A DNA stretch of 64,000 nt from Rotaria sordida (lineage: Eukaryota; Rotifera; Eurotatoria; Philodinida; Philodinidae), in the NCBI GenBank assembly GCA_905250125.1, contig CAJNOL010000025.1:126666-190665 (forward strand), in the 5' to 3' direction. This document shows, in pieces, positions 12,269 to 22,982 of the stretch (the first letter of the stretch is position 1; every line of letters begins with the position of its first letter). Below the pieces are notes generated by a model. That model saw only the letters and a list, made by a program, of their open reading frames with translations, did not search any database and had not been told where the DNA came from. The position numbers and the translations under genes were made by a program.

Positions 12269-12301
<33 letters not shown>

Positions 12302-12322
12302 GCTCCTTGAGGTAGTCCCCAT
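11700..12322 (-). pseudogene. LINE reverse transcriptase C-terminal part, broken
   Basis: Two adjoining frames give PDLYILFISDLILIFNEHDV followed by FYVDDGTAVIL, which contains the YxDD catalytic box (YVDD), and then YCKTWLANLNPIKTVYQLSG, the thumb-side motif of LINE polymerases. A further frame near 11878-11700 (LKILFGHGQRIAVQLRHQ) may be the following region. The upstream two thirds of the polymerase are absent. Confidence 0.65.
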
Positions 12323-12622
12323 TCTAAATTAAATTTTGAAGAAAAACGGCTTCCGAAAGAGAGCTGTGCTGTACAATTATTCAGCCAAGATAAGAAAAAT
12401 TTTAGTAAAGAATAGTTTTAGTTTTAGTTTTACAGTAACGATTTCTAATTTTATGAAACAATTTGATTTGCTATCGGACGACTGGAGTCAAAAAGCGTCT
12501 GTATAAAGAATAAGAAACATATCGAGTAGTTCGTATGTGCACAGTAGACAGTAATTGAGTAAAACATTCTGAGAAATAAATACTATTGAAATTATAAACA
12601 ATAGAATTAATATATGGAAAAA

Positions 12623-13045
12623 TTAATGAAAAAAAACCTGCTGATACACTAACCATCGAGTATCACGAAAAAATCCATTTGTTTTCGTTGTCCACGGACT
12701 TTCGAATAAAACAGGCCAATGGTTAGTAGAACTTTGAATAGAAACAGAAGACTTCCATTCATTGTCGGAAACCAAACCGATATCGAATCGATTACTGGAG
12801 AATTTAGAAGTAGCATGACATGGACAACAAAAGCAATGCTCAGCATCTTCAACAAATCCTTCAAGTAGTCTTCCACCACGATTGGTACGAGTGCAACCCC
12901 AACAAGGTGAGTGAGCATTAAATTCACTGATGGCGATTGTATTGGGGGTGCGATATCCTTTGAAAAGAGACAGAGAAACAATTTCTGACGGAGGACTGTA
13001 GATAGACAATACACGAAGAGTCGAGGATGACAAAAAAAATATCAA
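12623..13045 (-). pseudogene. LINE endonuclease (EEP) domain, broken
   Basis: The reading IAISEFNAHSPCWGCTRTN, followed by GGRLLEGFVED, matches the family pattern (G)DFNAHHxxWG…RGrxLxdfi of apurinic-type endonucleases in LINEs. The later NRFDIGLVSDNEW and STNHWPVLF correspond to the IDLTLVS and SDHxPI motifs. The catalytic Asp of GDFNAH is Glu here and the Asp of SDH is Asn, so activity is unlikely even before the frame breaks. Confidence 0.6.
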
Positions 13046-13634
13046 TAACTAAAAAGTTGACCGAAGAGAAAACAAAAGAACAAGGTAAACTTACGCAATT
13101 CACTTTTATCTACTTTACCTGTTTCAACAAGACTCATGATAGTCAGCTGAAGGTCGTCAAGTATTGTCCGAATTTCTGAATAACGAGAGCGAATAACCTT
13201 GTATATCATATAAGAGAAGTTTCAATGGTTTAGAACAGGCTGTTGGTAGAATCACAGATAACCATCGATGAAATAAATTTGTAAATGATTATTGTTCGTT
13301 TCATTCAGTAATCATAGAGCTAAATAAATTGTTATCAAATGGAGAATCGAAAATAAATAATTGATCAGTTAGGAGCGATATAATGAGGGCTAATACGAAA
13401 AAAGGTTTGAAATTGATGTTTAGAGTGTTAGTTGTGGTGTTCAGAAGAAATTACATTCGCAGTATTAACGATAGCAGATGCAACAGGTACAGGACGATTC
13501 GCATATAAGTTCATAGTGTTATTATCAATCATTAATTTTCGGATCCATAGAGTTTTAAAACTTTGATGCCGTTATTCATAGGCGGTGTTCGAAAATACTG
13601 AAGTTTTTTGTAATTGATTGCTAATTGTCTTCTT

Positions 13635-14821
13635 TTAATTAACATGCATTGAAGAGTCTGGAATGAGATAAATAAGAGCCGGTAGAGTTCCAATAATCAA
13701 TTTGAACGATGGTAGCATTATTTTTTTGACAAGAAAACTTACGTAATTAATTTGATGTTCTTGTATGATGGATAAGACAGTTAAGTTAGTTATTTGTCGA
13801 GCAAGACTCGATAATTGATCTTCAAATGGTTTAAAAGTAGTTTGCATAAAATCAATAAAATTTGACATGGATCTTGATGATTGAGGAATAATCACTGTTG
13901 TAGATGTGAATACAGATGTAATGGTATTTGCTGTGTTCCATATAGCCTGACATGCTGTTGTTGATGGTATCATCCGAGATGAAATAGGAGTAACTGGTAG
14001 TAATCGTTCACGAACCTGTCGTAAACGATGTCGCAATTCTTTTGGAACGTAAATATGATTCGAAACAATGCCTTATTCAACAAGTTTAGTGGTGAGCATT
14101 CTTTTGAAATTTAACATTGATAGATAATGGCGGTCGAAAGCCTCATGATTTATATCGAAAGGATAATTAAGCAATTTTGAACAATTAATACATCGAATAG
14201 AACTACACTGATGATTTGTATCAATTAAAATAGGAGCTGCACATTTGCTACATATCTTGTGTGTACTTGTGCAAGAATTAGCGAAATGTCCAAATGAACA
14301 ACATTTTTTGCATTGAGAAATGCAAGGAGGATCTAAATATTGCTTAACAGCAAGACGTACATTTGCAACTGATAGATATGGATAACTATTCGTAAGTAAT
14401 AGTGAAAATACATCTCTGGCTGGAGAAAATAGCAACAGTTGACTTTTATTATTTAAACACTATGATTTACTGCTGATTCGAGGTAATGTTAAATGAGCAT
14501 TGACAAGTGAACGTAAAAAAAATGAACAATATCTGATGATGAATGTGACGTAAAAGCTGGAATACTGGTAATGATAATAGGTGGATATGATATCGAATTT
14601 GCATATCTAAGAGCTTTAGAACTTATCAATGTTGCTTGTGCTTCAACATTGTTAAGAGATGAATGTGATGATATAGATAGAATTGAAAGTTTGTTGTGAC
14701 TAAATCGTTCGTTTTTAATGAGAATTTCGATATTATTTTCGTCTGATTCAGTTTCACGGTTCGAAATGATTCGATTTCTTCTATGATGTATTTGATTTGA
14801 AAATACTTGTTGATCTTGCAT
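13635..14821 (-). pseudogene. LINE ORF1 (gag-like, CCHC zinc knuckle), broken
   Basis: Pieces in different frames run from MQDQQVFSNQIHHRRN at 14821 through a segment near 14480 (VNAHLTLPRISSKS then a stop) to LLLFSPARDVFSLLL and the zinc-binding block CKKCCSFGHFANSC, CSKCAAPI and CINCSKLL near 14330-14170. The last part reaches about 13635. Cys/His spacing is that of nucleic-acid-binding knuckles in LINE ORF1 proteins. At least one stop and several frameshifts are present. Confidence 0.65.
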
Positions 14822-14900
14822 GACTTAACAAACACCTACAGATTTCGGAAGTTGAGACCGAATGATGTACTAGTCTGTATCAATATGTTCTGTTAACAAT

Positions 14901-15324
14901 GTTCGATGCATGTTCGAAGTTGGAGTAAAACTTCAAAGAAGAAGAAAAAATATAACAAATTCGAAAATTCAAAATATTTATATCGTGCGTGACTAATTTT
15001 GAATGAAAAAAAAAAGAAAGAATGTTCAACTATTTTATTGGCTTGGTCATTCCCATATTAATAGAACTTTGTTTATGTCATGATGGGTCATATTTGCAAG
15101 TTGAAAAGTAAAATTCAAATACGCGAATAATTCATCTCGATGTTATACTGATTTTATCAGAATAACTATCTTTTATTGCATACAGTGTAATCCTAAAGTC
15201 TTAAAAACACAACAATATTGACGAAAAACACAAATTTTTATAAAATCCAATGATTCTAACATGAATATATATTTAATGAAAAAAAAATATGTTGAACAAT
15301 TAAATAAAAACAATTGTCGATAGT
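14901..15324. other. Intergenic, 3' of the SLC35G-like gene
   Basis: AT-rich and without a recognisable gene. It contains the 5' edge of the LINE remnant and the 3' UTR side of the transporter. Confidence 0.3.
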
Positions 15325-16547
15325 TCATACATTATTATTAATCTGATGATTTCCATCATGATTTATCTGGGTTTTTCTTTTTTGCTCATTAGTCGAATGA
15401 CGATCAACTGAAAGCATAATTGCTGATATAACAATAAGTGATGCTCCAAGATAAAATATCAAAGATTTTGTTTGACGAAAAAATATATATTGTAATAGAA
15501 CAGCAAAAACTATATCAAGTGAAGCAATAATCGCTATTACTTGAACATTTTCTCGTTTTAATGCTTTTGCAAAAAGTATAACTGATAATAATCGAAAAAA
15601 ACCAATAATAGAACCGGCTATACCCATCCATTTCCATGGATATGGTTCCGGTTGCCAAAATCGACGAATAATACTATAAATCAATGAAGCTAATAAAGCA
15701 ACACTTGTATACTGAAAATTCATAACGGAATGTGGTTGTTTTGTAGTGAGTAATTGTTTTCGAGCAATTAGTTGTGTTGCTTTTGCCAAAGCTGATAAAA
15801 AAGCAAAACCAATGCCTAAATAATAATAATAGGATGAAGAAGTCATAGTAGTAGCAACAATAGTTGTGGTTAAAGTTGTTGTTGTTGTTGGAATTAATAT
15901 TGACGATGATGATGGTGCTCGATCAAATATATGACCTAATGTTTTAATAAAGAAATGTGGCTTAGTAGCAAGTATAAGCCCAAGAATCGTCAAGAATAAT
16001 GAAATACCATTAACAATTCTGAAACGTTCTTTGAGAAATATAATAGATAATATTGCTGCCCAAACAATATAAGTGTATCTGATTGTATTTAAATCTGATA
16101 ATGGAATAAAATACAAGGCAGCTAAATAAGTGAAATTTGTACCAATTGACATTAAAATGTTTAATATACATGCAAGCGGTTGTCCATTTGTATCAAATAC
16201 ATTATAATGTTTATAGAAAGTAGCAAATATACCAAAAACAATAGAATGAATTGAAAATCGAACAATCATAATATCAAACATATCAACTGGCATTAATTTG
16301 AGAGCAAACGAACAACAAGCAAAAATAAAAGTTGCGGTTAACATATACCAAACTCCGGAATGTTCATGTAATCGACGATATATGATTGCCATGAACGATG
16401 ATAATACTTTTTCATTGTTTTGATTTTTCTCAATGCAATCCGAGGAAATAGTATTAAGTGATATCTGTTGCTGTTCTTTATTCTATACAGTCATGAATGT
16501 ATTTTTTTTATTAGTAAAGCTTCACGAGAAGATAGAATACATACCAT
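15325..16547 (-). CDS. SLC35G-like EamA (drug/metabolite) transporter
   Basis: A 386-aa protein from two exons: 16547-16545 (the ATG alone) and 16482-15325. The start codon is followed at once by GTATGT, and the acceptor TATAG opens a frame that gives MNKEQQQISLN. A downstream Met (MAIIYRRLHEHSG, 16392) is an alternative start. About ten hydrophobic helices form two EamA repeats: residues near 45-175 ending in SDLNTIRYTYIVWAAILSII and LKERF, and a second half with FLSALAKATQLIARKQL and KALKRENVQVIAIIASLDIV. A low-complexity Ser/Thr linker separates them. SLC35G members are multi-pass membrane proteins of poorly known substrate. Upstream lies a large foldback element starting 59 bases from the ATG. 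Confidence 0.85.
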
Positions 16548-16605
16548 GTCTGTAGATAGTTCGTCTTATACAATTACACTTGAAAATAACAATGCTATAA
16601 GACTA

Positions 16606-17606
16606 CAGTCGGTGACAAAATTTTAAGCAAATTTGTTTCTTTGACTGTCTTTTTTACACATTTGTTCTTTCAATTTTTCTTTCACATGAAGAGGCACTGA
16701 TCTACTTCAAATGGTGATACAGATAGTAAGAAAGGCCGATTACATGATGTAGTATTGGAGTGGACTCTATCTGTCTGTATAGATTTTTCATCATTAAAAT
16801 TATTTTATTTCAAGTGAAAATAAGTTTTAGTAGTTTCCAATATTTTGAAATTTCTAACCAAGAGATTTGCTCTAAAATGAAAAGAACAAAAGACCAGTCG
16901 ATATAGAATTTTACACTCTATCTGTTTCTAAAAACGAAGTTCTGTTCTCAAAGCTGACTTTCACCTCGAAAACCTGATTCTAACGAGATTAACCGAAAAA
17001 AAAAACGGAAAATGTGAAATTAGTTTCTACATATTCTCTTCTATCACAATGTATTATACGTCATTGGAAAGAGCACTCACAAAACGCAACAAAATGGTGT
17101 ATTTAAAGATCCACTACCACCTGTTTTTCATGTCAATCTAAACATTTTGGGAAATATGACACACTTTTCTTTTTTAATGATTTAGATTGAAAACACAGTT
17201 GGTTTTTTTCCGAGTTAATCTCGTGAGAATCAGATTTTTGAGGTGAAAGCCAGCTTTGGGAACAGAACTTCGTTTTTAGAAACAGATAGAGTGTAAAATT
17301 TTCTATCGACTAGTCTTTTTTTATCGTTTTAGAGCAAATTTCTTGATTAGGAATTGCAAAATACTGGAAACTACTAAAACTTATTTTCACTTGAAATAGA
17401 ATAATTTTAATGATGAAAAATCTATATAGACAGATGGAGTCTATTCCAACACTATATCATGTAGTTGGCCTATCTTACTATCTATATTGCCACTTGAATC
17501 ACATCAATACCTCTTCATGTGAAAGAAAAATTGAAAAAGCAAGTGTGTAAAAAAAAAAAGAAGGAAGCGAAAGAAACAAATTCCCTTAAACTTTTGTCGC
17601 CGACTA
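16606..17606. mobile_element. ~1-kb foldback element, Tc1/mariner-like ends
   Basis: Long imperfect inverted repeats: the left arm at about 16606-17008 pairs with the right arm at about 17203-17606, with a loop of roughly 195 bases. The ends are CAGTCGGTGACAAAATTTTA (left) and, reverse-complemented on the right, AGTCGGCGACAAAAGTTTAA. TA lies at both borders, as expected for Tc1/mariner-type target choice, though the two outermost bases differ. Inner pairs include GATAGAGTGTAAAATT and GAAGTTCTGTTC. No transposase frame is found, so it would be non-autonomous. Confidence 0.75.
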
Positions 17607-18141
17607 TTGTTGTAGATACGTATAATATAAAAACTATGATATTTTATTCATAGATAGAAGCGAAGAAGAATGCATTGCATATGTGTCGCTTTAAAAAAGA
17701 AAAGAAAAATACTTATACATTAAGGTTTCATTCATGTATAAAACACATAGACAATATACAATGCATTCGTTACATATATTATTGTCTGTTTCTCACTAAA
17801 AATAGGTCGTAAATAAAGGTATTATGACGTAACCTTTTTTTAAAAACTTTTCGGTCTTATGAAGATAATTGAAATGGAAAAAAAGAACGTTTTCAATGAC
17901 ACTTATTATGGGCAGAGTTAAAATTACATTTGGCGAAATAACAAGAACATTTTTTTGTTTTTATCATTTTTTGTTACTCTCGGTACCAGCAATATCATCA
18001 TCTTCTTTAGTAAACATTAGTGATTAAAAAATAAATGAAGACGAGAAAAGTTATCTTTTTATTATAAAATGTTTTCTATAAGTTTTTTTAAAAATCTTCA
18101 TAATTACTTAACAACAAAGAATAATATACAATTAACTGACT
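17607..18141. other. Spacer between two foldback elements
   Basis: AT-rich. No gene or repeat recognised. Confidence 0.3.
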
Positions 18142-18952
18142 AGGGAACCGCCCGAGGTATCCAACGCCGATTCCATTCATTCATAGACCGTTTGATAGAG
18201 GGCATCGAGATAGTAGAAAATCTAAAACGATTTGTGCTAATGGCTCTTTCTGGAAACGTTAGGGTCAATTTTCTGTTCTTTCCAGCTAACATGGCCAAAA
18301 ATTGAAAACATTACAACTCAGGCAAGAAAAATCGTATACATTTGAAATTTTCAGCACTACAAGCTCACACGCACTGCTGATCAATCGGAAAATTTTAGAT
18401 TGTTTGGTCGTTTCGTTCCTGACTTACAGGATTTTTGCTTTGCATGAAAAATTACACTCCTGCAGTTGACTATAGTGCTGTCTTTTTTTCGTTTTTAGAT
18501 AATTATATCTCGTCTGTTTTTATTTCCATCCTTTGTTAAATGGTTATTAACATTTGATGATAGGGAATATATGATATTATTCAATTGTCTTTGTTTTGCA
18601 AATGAACGACAAGTCTTGAGAGTAACTACATTGGTTATGATGAACGGTATAAAGCATTACAATCAGCTAATATAATCTATCACTCTAAACAATCTAAAAT
18701 TTTCAGATTGATCAGCAGTATGTATGAGCTTGTAGTGCTGAAAATTTCATGTGTATACGATCTTGCTTGACTGAGTTGTAATGTTTTCAATTTTTGGCCA
18801 TATTAGCTGAGAAGAACAGAAAATGGACCCTGACTTATCAAGAAAGAGCCATCAGCACAAATCCTTTTAGACTTTTTACTATCTTGATGCCCTCTATCAA
18901 ACGGCCTATGAATGAAGGGAATCGGCGTTGGACACATCTGACAGTTTCCTCG
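18142..18952. mobile_element. ~0.8-kb foldback element
   Basis: Inverted arms at about 18142-18410 and 18687-18952. Shared blocks read inward are CCAACGCCGATTCC, GATAGAGGGCATC, GCCATTAGCAC (as a mismatch-bearing pair), CATTACAACTCA, TTTTCAGCACTACAAGCTCA and TGATCAATC. The loop is about 275 bases and non-coding. The end sequences differ from those of the neighbouring element at 16606, so it is a different family. Confidence 0.75.
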
Positions 18953-21900
18953 TAAGTATGGAGATTTCTTGACGAAGTGGTTGCTGTTTAAAACGTTCCA
19001 GTCACGCTTGTCACTATTCTACGTAATTCTTATTCAGTCAATAATGTTTCAAATATTGAAAAATTTCCTATCTTCGATTCCATTCTTGTCACTAATATAT
19101 TTTTTTCGTTATTCTCTCTAGAAATCTTATGTCTTTCAAGATATTTTGAATCTTTATTTTTCAATTCACCTTATTGTCATATCAATTCACTACCAGTACA
19201 TGATTCATTCGGTATAATGTTTGTCTACGAAAAAAAAAATCAACAATCAACATTAATTCAGAAAAAATCAAAACAATCTTTTGTTCAAGTGTACAACATT
19301 ACAGTGAATAAAATTTTTGTTGATATCATCACCGTTGTGCAACAGTTAACATTACGAAAAATAATCATTCGCCTATGAACAACAAAAAATGGACTAAACA
19401 TATTTATTAATATGCTATGTCAATGTGGTATAAGCATTTATTTTCTTTTCAGTAAGCATCTTTAACATTAATCTAACTAGTCATCATTATGTGTTGGTAG
19501 GTCATTGATTGATTTTCATATAATACTCGCATAACAATTTTTACATATCATTATTAATATTACCAGTTTCAGTCAATTGTTGTTAATTATCACTTGATGG
19601 TTCATACCTAGCTAAATCACAAATATCTAATTAAGAAATAAAATTACAAAAGTAAATGACGAAGAGTTTCATTTCCCAACATTCATGACTCAGAATTGAC
19701 TCTTTATTAAATTTATTCATTCCAATAAATGTAATATAAAATCCAGCATGATGTGATCTGGATAATGTTCAATTAAGATTTGCTTCTTTTTTTTTATCGT
19801 GAACGATTAGCTAAACCATAGATAATTCTATCCTCAATTTCTTTGCACATCAAATACAAGTATTTAAATATAAGATTTTTAATCACTGTTGCATGATCAT
19901 TTAGCATACGATGAAGATTTTTATGGATTTTCACATATTTTCGTTGAATAAATACATCAAGATTAATTTTATAACAAAATTTAAACAATGATATCCAATA
20001 TGGAATAATATTCATCTCATTAAATAAAAATAAGTCTTTAATAAACTCCATTTTATCTTTAAGAAATAGACCTATTTCTTTGCTTATAGCTAAGACAACT
20101 GTAAATACAAGTGATTATAGATAATGAATCAGAGAGAATCAAGCAATCAATCGAAAACGTTTATTTAAATTTATATTTATATACATTAATAGAGTTTTCT
20201 TACTGATGAATTTCGCAATGACTGCTTCACATTTTCGTTATAACTTTGATCATTTAATTGGTCGAAACGTAACTTTTACGATTTACAGCAGCAAAAACGA
20301 AGCCCTGGTTCTGTTATAGCATGATTATCTTTTGCAGAAAAATGTTTCATATGCAATCGTCCGAATAATTATTCATTTGTTAGAAAATATCGATTTATCC
20401 ATCAATCGATATTTGAAGCTTCGCACCGCATTTTGTAGTCGAATAAAACTCAAATGCCATCTAAGTTTAATATTGGCATTGTATAATTTCCGCAATTTAA
20501 CAATCAATGTTTAACATAAGTTTAAATAAGTTCTTATATTGTTAGTGCTTTCTTTCGATTTATCAGCTTACCACGAATAAGTTTGTTGCTGAATATTGTC
20601 AACAAATAACCGCTAAGTATGATCGTAACAATTAAGCAAAATAGCCGTTTCTATCTTTTACCTATGTAAATATATATAGCAAGATGCAAAAAAAATTATC
20701 ACTTGACAAACGAATTCCATTGAAGCGTGTTTTCCAAACTTTTAGAACTTTCGCTTGAAGATTTTCATCAGATGTCAGAGGACAGCTATATATATGTAGT
20801 GATGATAGCACATCTTCGAAAACGTTGTTAAGTTTGATGAAAATGGCACATTATTCGGTTGCTAATCGTTTACCAATGGATCTATAAGTCATATTAGATT
20901 AATAAAGTAAGAGTAATTGAAACGCGGCCGAAATTTCTCATGTAGCTCTCTGTCTCTACTATCCGAAATAAAATTATCAAGGACCAAGAACTGGAATTTT
21001 GTGAAGCAGCTGCATTAACAAACCAAATCCTGAGCAATAAATGCACGAAATCATGAACAGACTATAGATTAGCCTGGGTTTCAAACCCATTGAAAACTTA
21101 TGACTAGTTGTTTAGCCATATTTTTAAAAGCAGATACCGGTAAATTTCAATGAATTGTAGAGAGTTTTGTATGAAGAACTTATATATAAACTTCCTATGG
21201 TTTTATTCCTCGGAAAACGGCATCTTTTTTTTTATTGATTCAAAAAGAGGATGTATCTTCTATTCAGTGTTGCAATGGTAGACTGTAGTATATGTGTAAT
21301 CCATCCATAATAAAATTTTTACTATTCATTGTTTCCAGTAGAAAAAATTTTGAAAATTCTAACAGCAATTTTTTTGTCAAATAGCAATTAATTTACTATT
21401 GTCTATGACCAGCGGTTAAAAGAAAACAAGCAAAAAAATGGTAGTAGTAGTTTTATCATTTAATAATTTTCTTTTCTTTGTTGCATACTAATATTAAATG
21501 TCAATACAACAACCCCTTTGACTCGCGCAAAAAAGAAATCAGAAATATAAAGTTTTGTTGCTAGAAAAATTTCATTTTACTAATTCTATAATGAAAAATA
21601 CAAATTAAAACTATACTCTAGAAAATCTTCAATATGTCATATAGTTGCAATATGTTTCAGGCAATTGTGAAGGCATAAATATAACCGCAATGGCGGACTA
21701 TGACGAAAAAAAGTTCCAATGTCATATACTTATTTAACTTAGGCAAGAATGATGAAGCATTTTTCGTTCTATCAGTAACCAATAGAATGAATGGACATAT
21801 AAATAGAGAGAACAAAGTTAAAAAGAAATACTCTTTTTGTATTGACTAGATAATATAATCACAGTAAAAAGAAATAGAACAAAGTTCACTTTGAGAATAA

Positions 21901-21969
21901 ATAAATCGTTGTTTTATTTATTTGTTTTCCAAATGAAATGGATTCTTTATTCAAAATATCTAATTTTAG
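18953..21969. other. Intergenic, mostly featureless
   Basis: AT-rich DNA between the second foldback and the aldo-keto reductase gene. Apart from one unrecognised open frame (19794-20051, listed separately) nothing is supported. A TATATAAA-like string near 21183 and short AT tracts occur but are not assigned a role. Confidence 0.3.
19794..20051 (-). CDS. Unrecognised short open frame
   Basis: An 85-codon frame starting MEFIKDLFLFNEMNIIPYW and ending GLANRSR. It stays open upstream for about 15 further codons towards a possible acceptor (TTTACAG). Composition is Lys/Ile/Leu-rich with possible helices and no low-complexity repeat. I recognise no family. It could be an exon of a small gene, a decayed gene fragment, or chance. 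Confidence 0.2.
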   Translation of the reverse strand: MEFIKDLFLFNEMNIIPYWISLFKFCYKINLDVFIQRKYVKIHKNLHRMLNDHATVIKNLIFKYLYLMCKEIEDRIIYGLANRSR

Positions 21970-22982
21970 ATGTCTCATACACTAACACTTAGTTCTTTGA
22001 AAACAGCCATTCCACGTATTGGTTATGGTACAGGAACAAAATGGTATTCTGGTGATAATTCAAAACCAATTGATAAAAACCTTGTACAAGCAATTCATGT
22101 TGCTCTTTCTGTTGGTTATCGTCATTTAGATGCTGCTGAAATGTATGGAACAGACACATCTATTGGCGAAGCAATACGTACACAATCGATACCACGAAAT
22201 AAATTATTTATAACATCAAAAGTCTATAGAAATATTGAAAATATTGAACAAGCTTGTTTAGATTCTTTATCACGTTTGGATATAGATTATCTTGATCTTT
22301 GGCTTATACATTCACCATATTTTGATCGAAATAAAATTTCACTTGAACAAGCATGGAAACAAATGGAAAAATTATTTGAAAATGGAAAAGTTAAAGCTAT
22401 TGGTGTTAGTAATTTTCAAAAAAATCATTTAGAAGAATTATTAGCTTTAAAACCTAAAATAAAACCAGCTGTTAATCAAAGTTAGTTAAAATTAATTATA
22501 TATATATTTTTTACAATGAAATTTTTTGGATTTATTTAGTTGAATTGCATCCTTATGTATACGAAGCATCACGAGAAGTAATTGAATATTGTAAATCAAA
22601 TGAAATTGCAATTGAATCATATTCTCCACTTGGATCACTTATTTATAAACCGGGTGGACCTGTTGATGAAGTTGTTGAAAAATTAGCAAAAAAATATAAT
22701 CGATCACCTGCTCAGATTTTACTCAAATGGAATCTTAAAAAAGGTTTGATTTAGATTATTTTTTATGTGTTTTATTGATTTTTTTTAATACATATATATA
22801 TACATTATTTAGGTGATATTGCTGTAACAACATCAAGTAAACAAGAACGTCTTGAAGATTTTCTTAATGTACTCGATGAAAATTTTCAATTGAATAATGA
22901 AGATATCAAAGCAATTGATGATGCCGGTGCTAAATTACATTTTAGACAATATTGGACTAAAGAAATTGATGGAAACAAATAG
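21970..22982 (+). CDS. Aldo-keto reductase (fungal AKR3-like)
   Basis: Three exons (21970-22480, 22540-22743, 22813-22982) sum to 885 nt, 294 aa, slightly shorter than the usual ~310. AKRs reduce carbonyls with NADPH in a TIM barrel. The catalytic tetrad is intact: Asp54 and Tyr59 in LDAAEMYG, Lys84 in TSKVY, His114 in WLIHSP. Further family motifs are GVSNFQKNHLEELL, PAVNQIELHPY, YSPLG and, in exon 3, TTSSKQERLEDFL. The N-terminal IPRIGYGTGTKWY and the C-terminal LHFRQYWTKE resemble yeast/fungal AKR3-type enzymes more than vertebrate AKR1, from memory of the family. The ATG is preceded by AATTTTAG, so an upstream UTR exon is possible. The last exon is followed by AATAAA-like signals near 23025-23060. 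Confidence 0.93.

Larger units (their letters stand above)
11560..14900 (-). mobile_element. Decayed non-LTR (LINE-type) retrotransposon
   Basis: Read on the minus strand, it preserves the order ORF1 with zinc knuckles (about 14820-13630), endonuclease (about 13045-12650) and reverse transcriptase end (about 12320-11700). This order is that of Jockey/I-like LINEs. Frameshifts and stops break every domain. Most of the reverse transcriptase fingers/palm is missing between 12650 and 12320, where only unrelated AT-rich sequence is found. A (GA)n run lies at 12270-12299. No target-site duplication or poly-A tail could be fixed by eye. It is a dead fragment. Confidence 0.75.
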
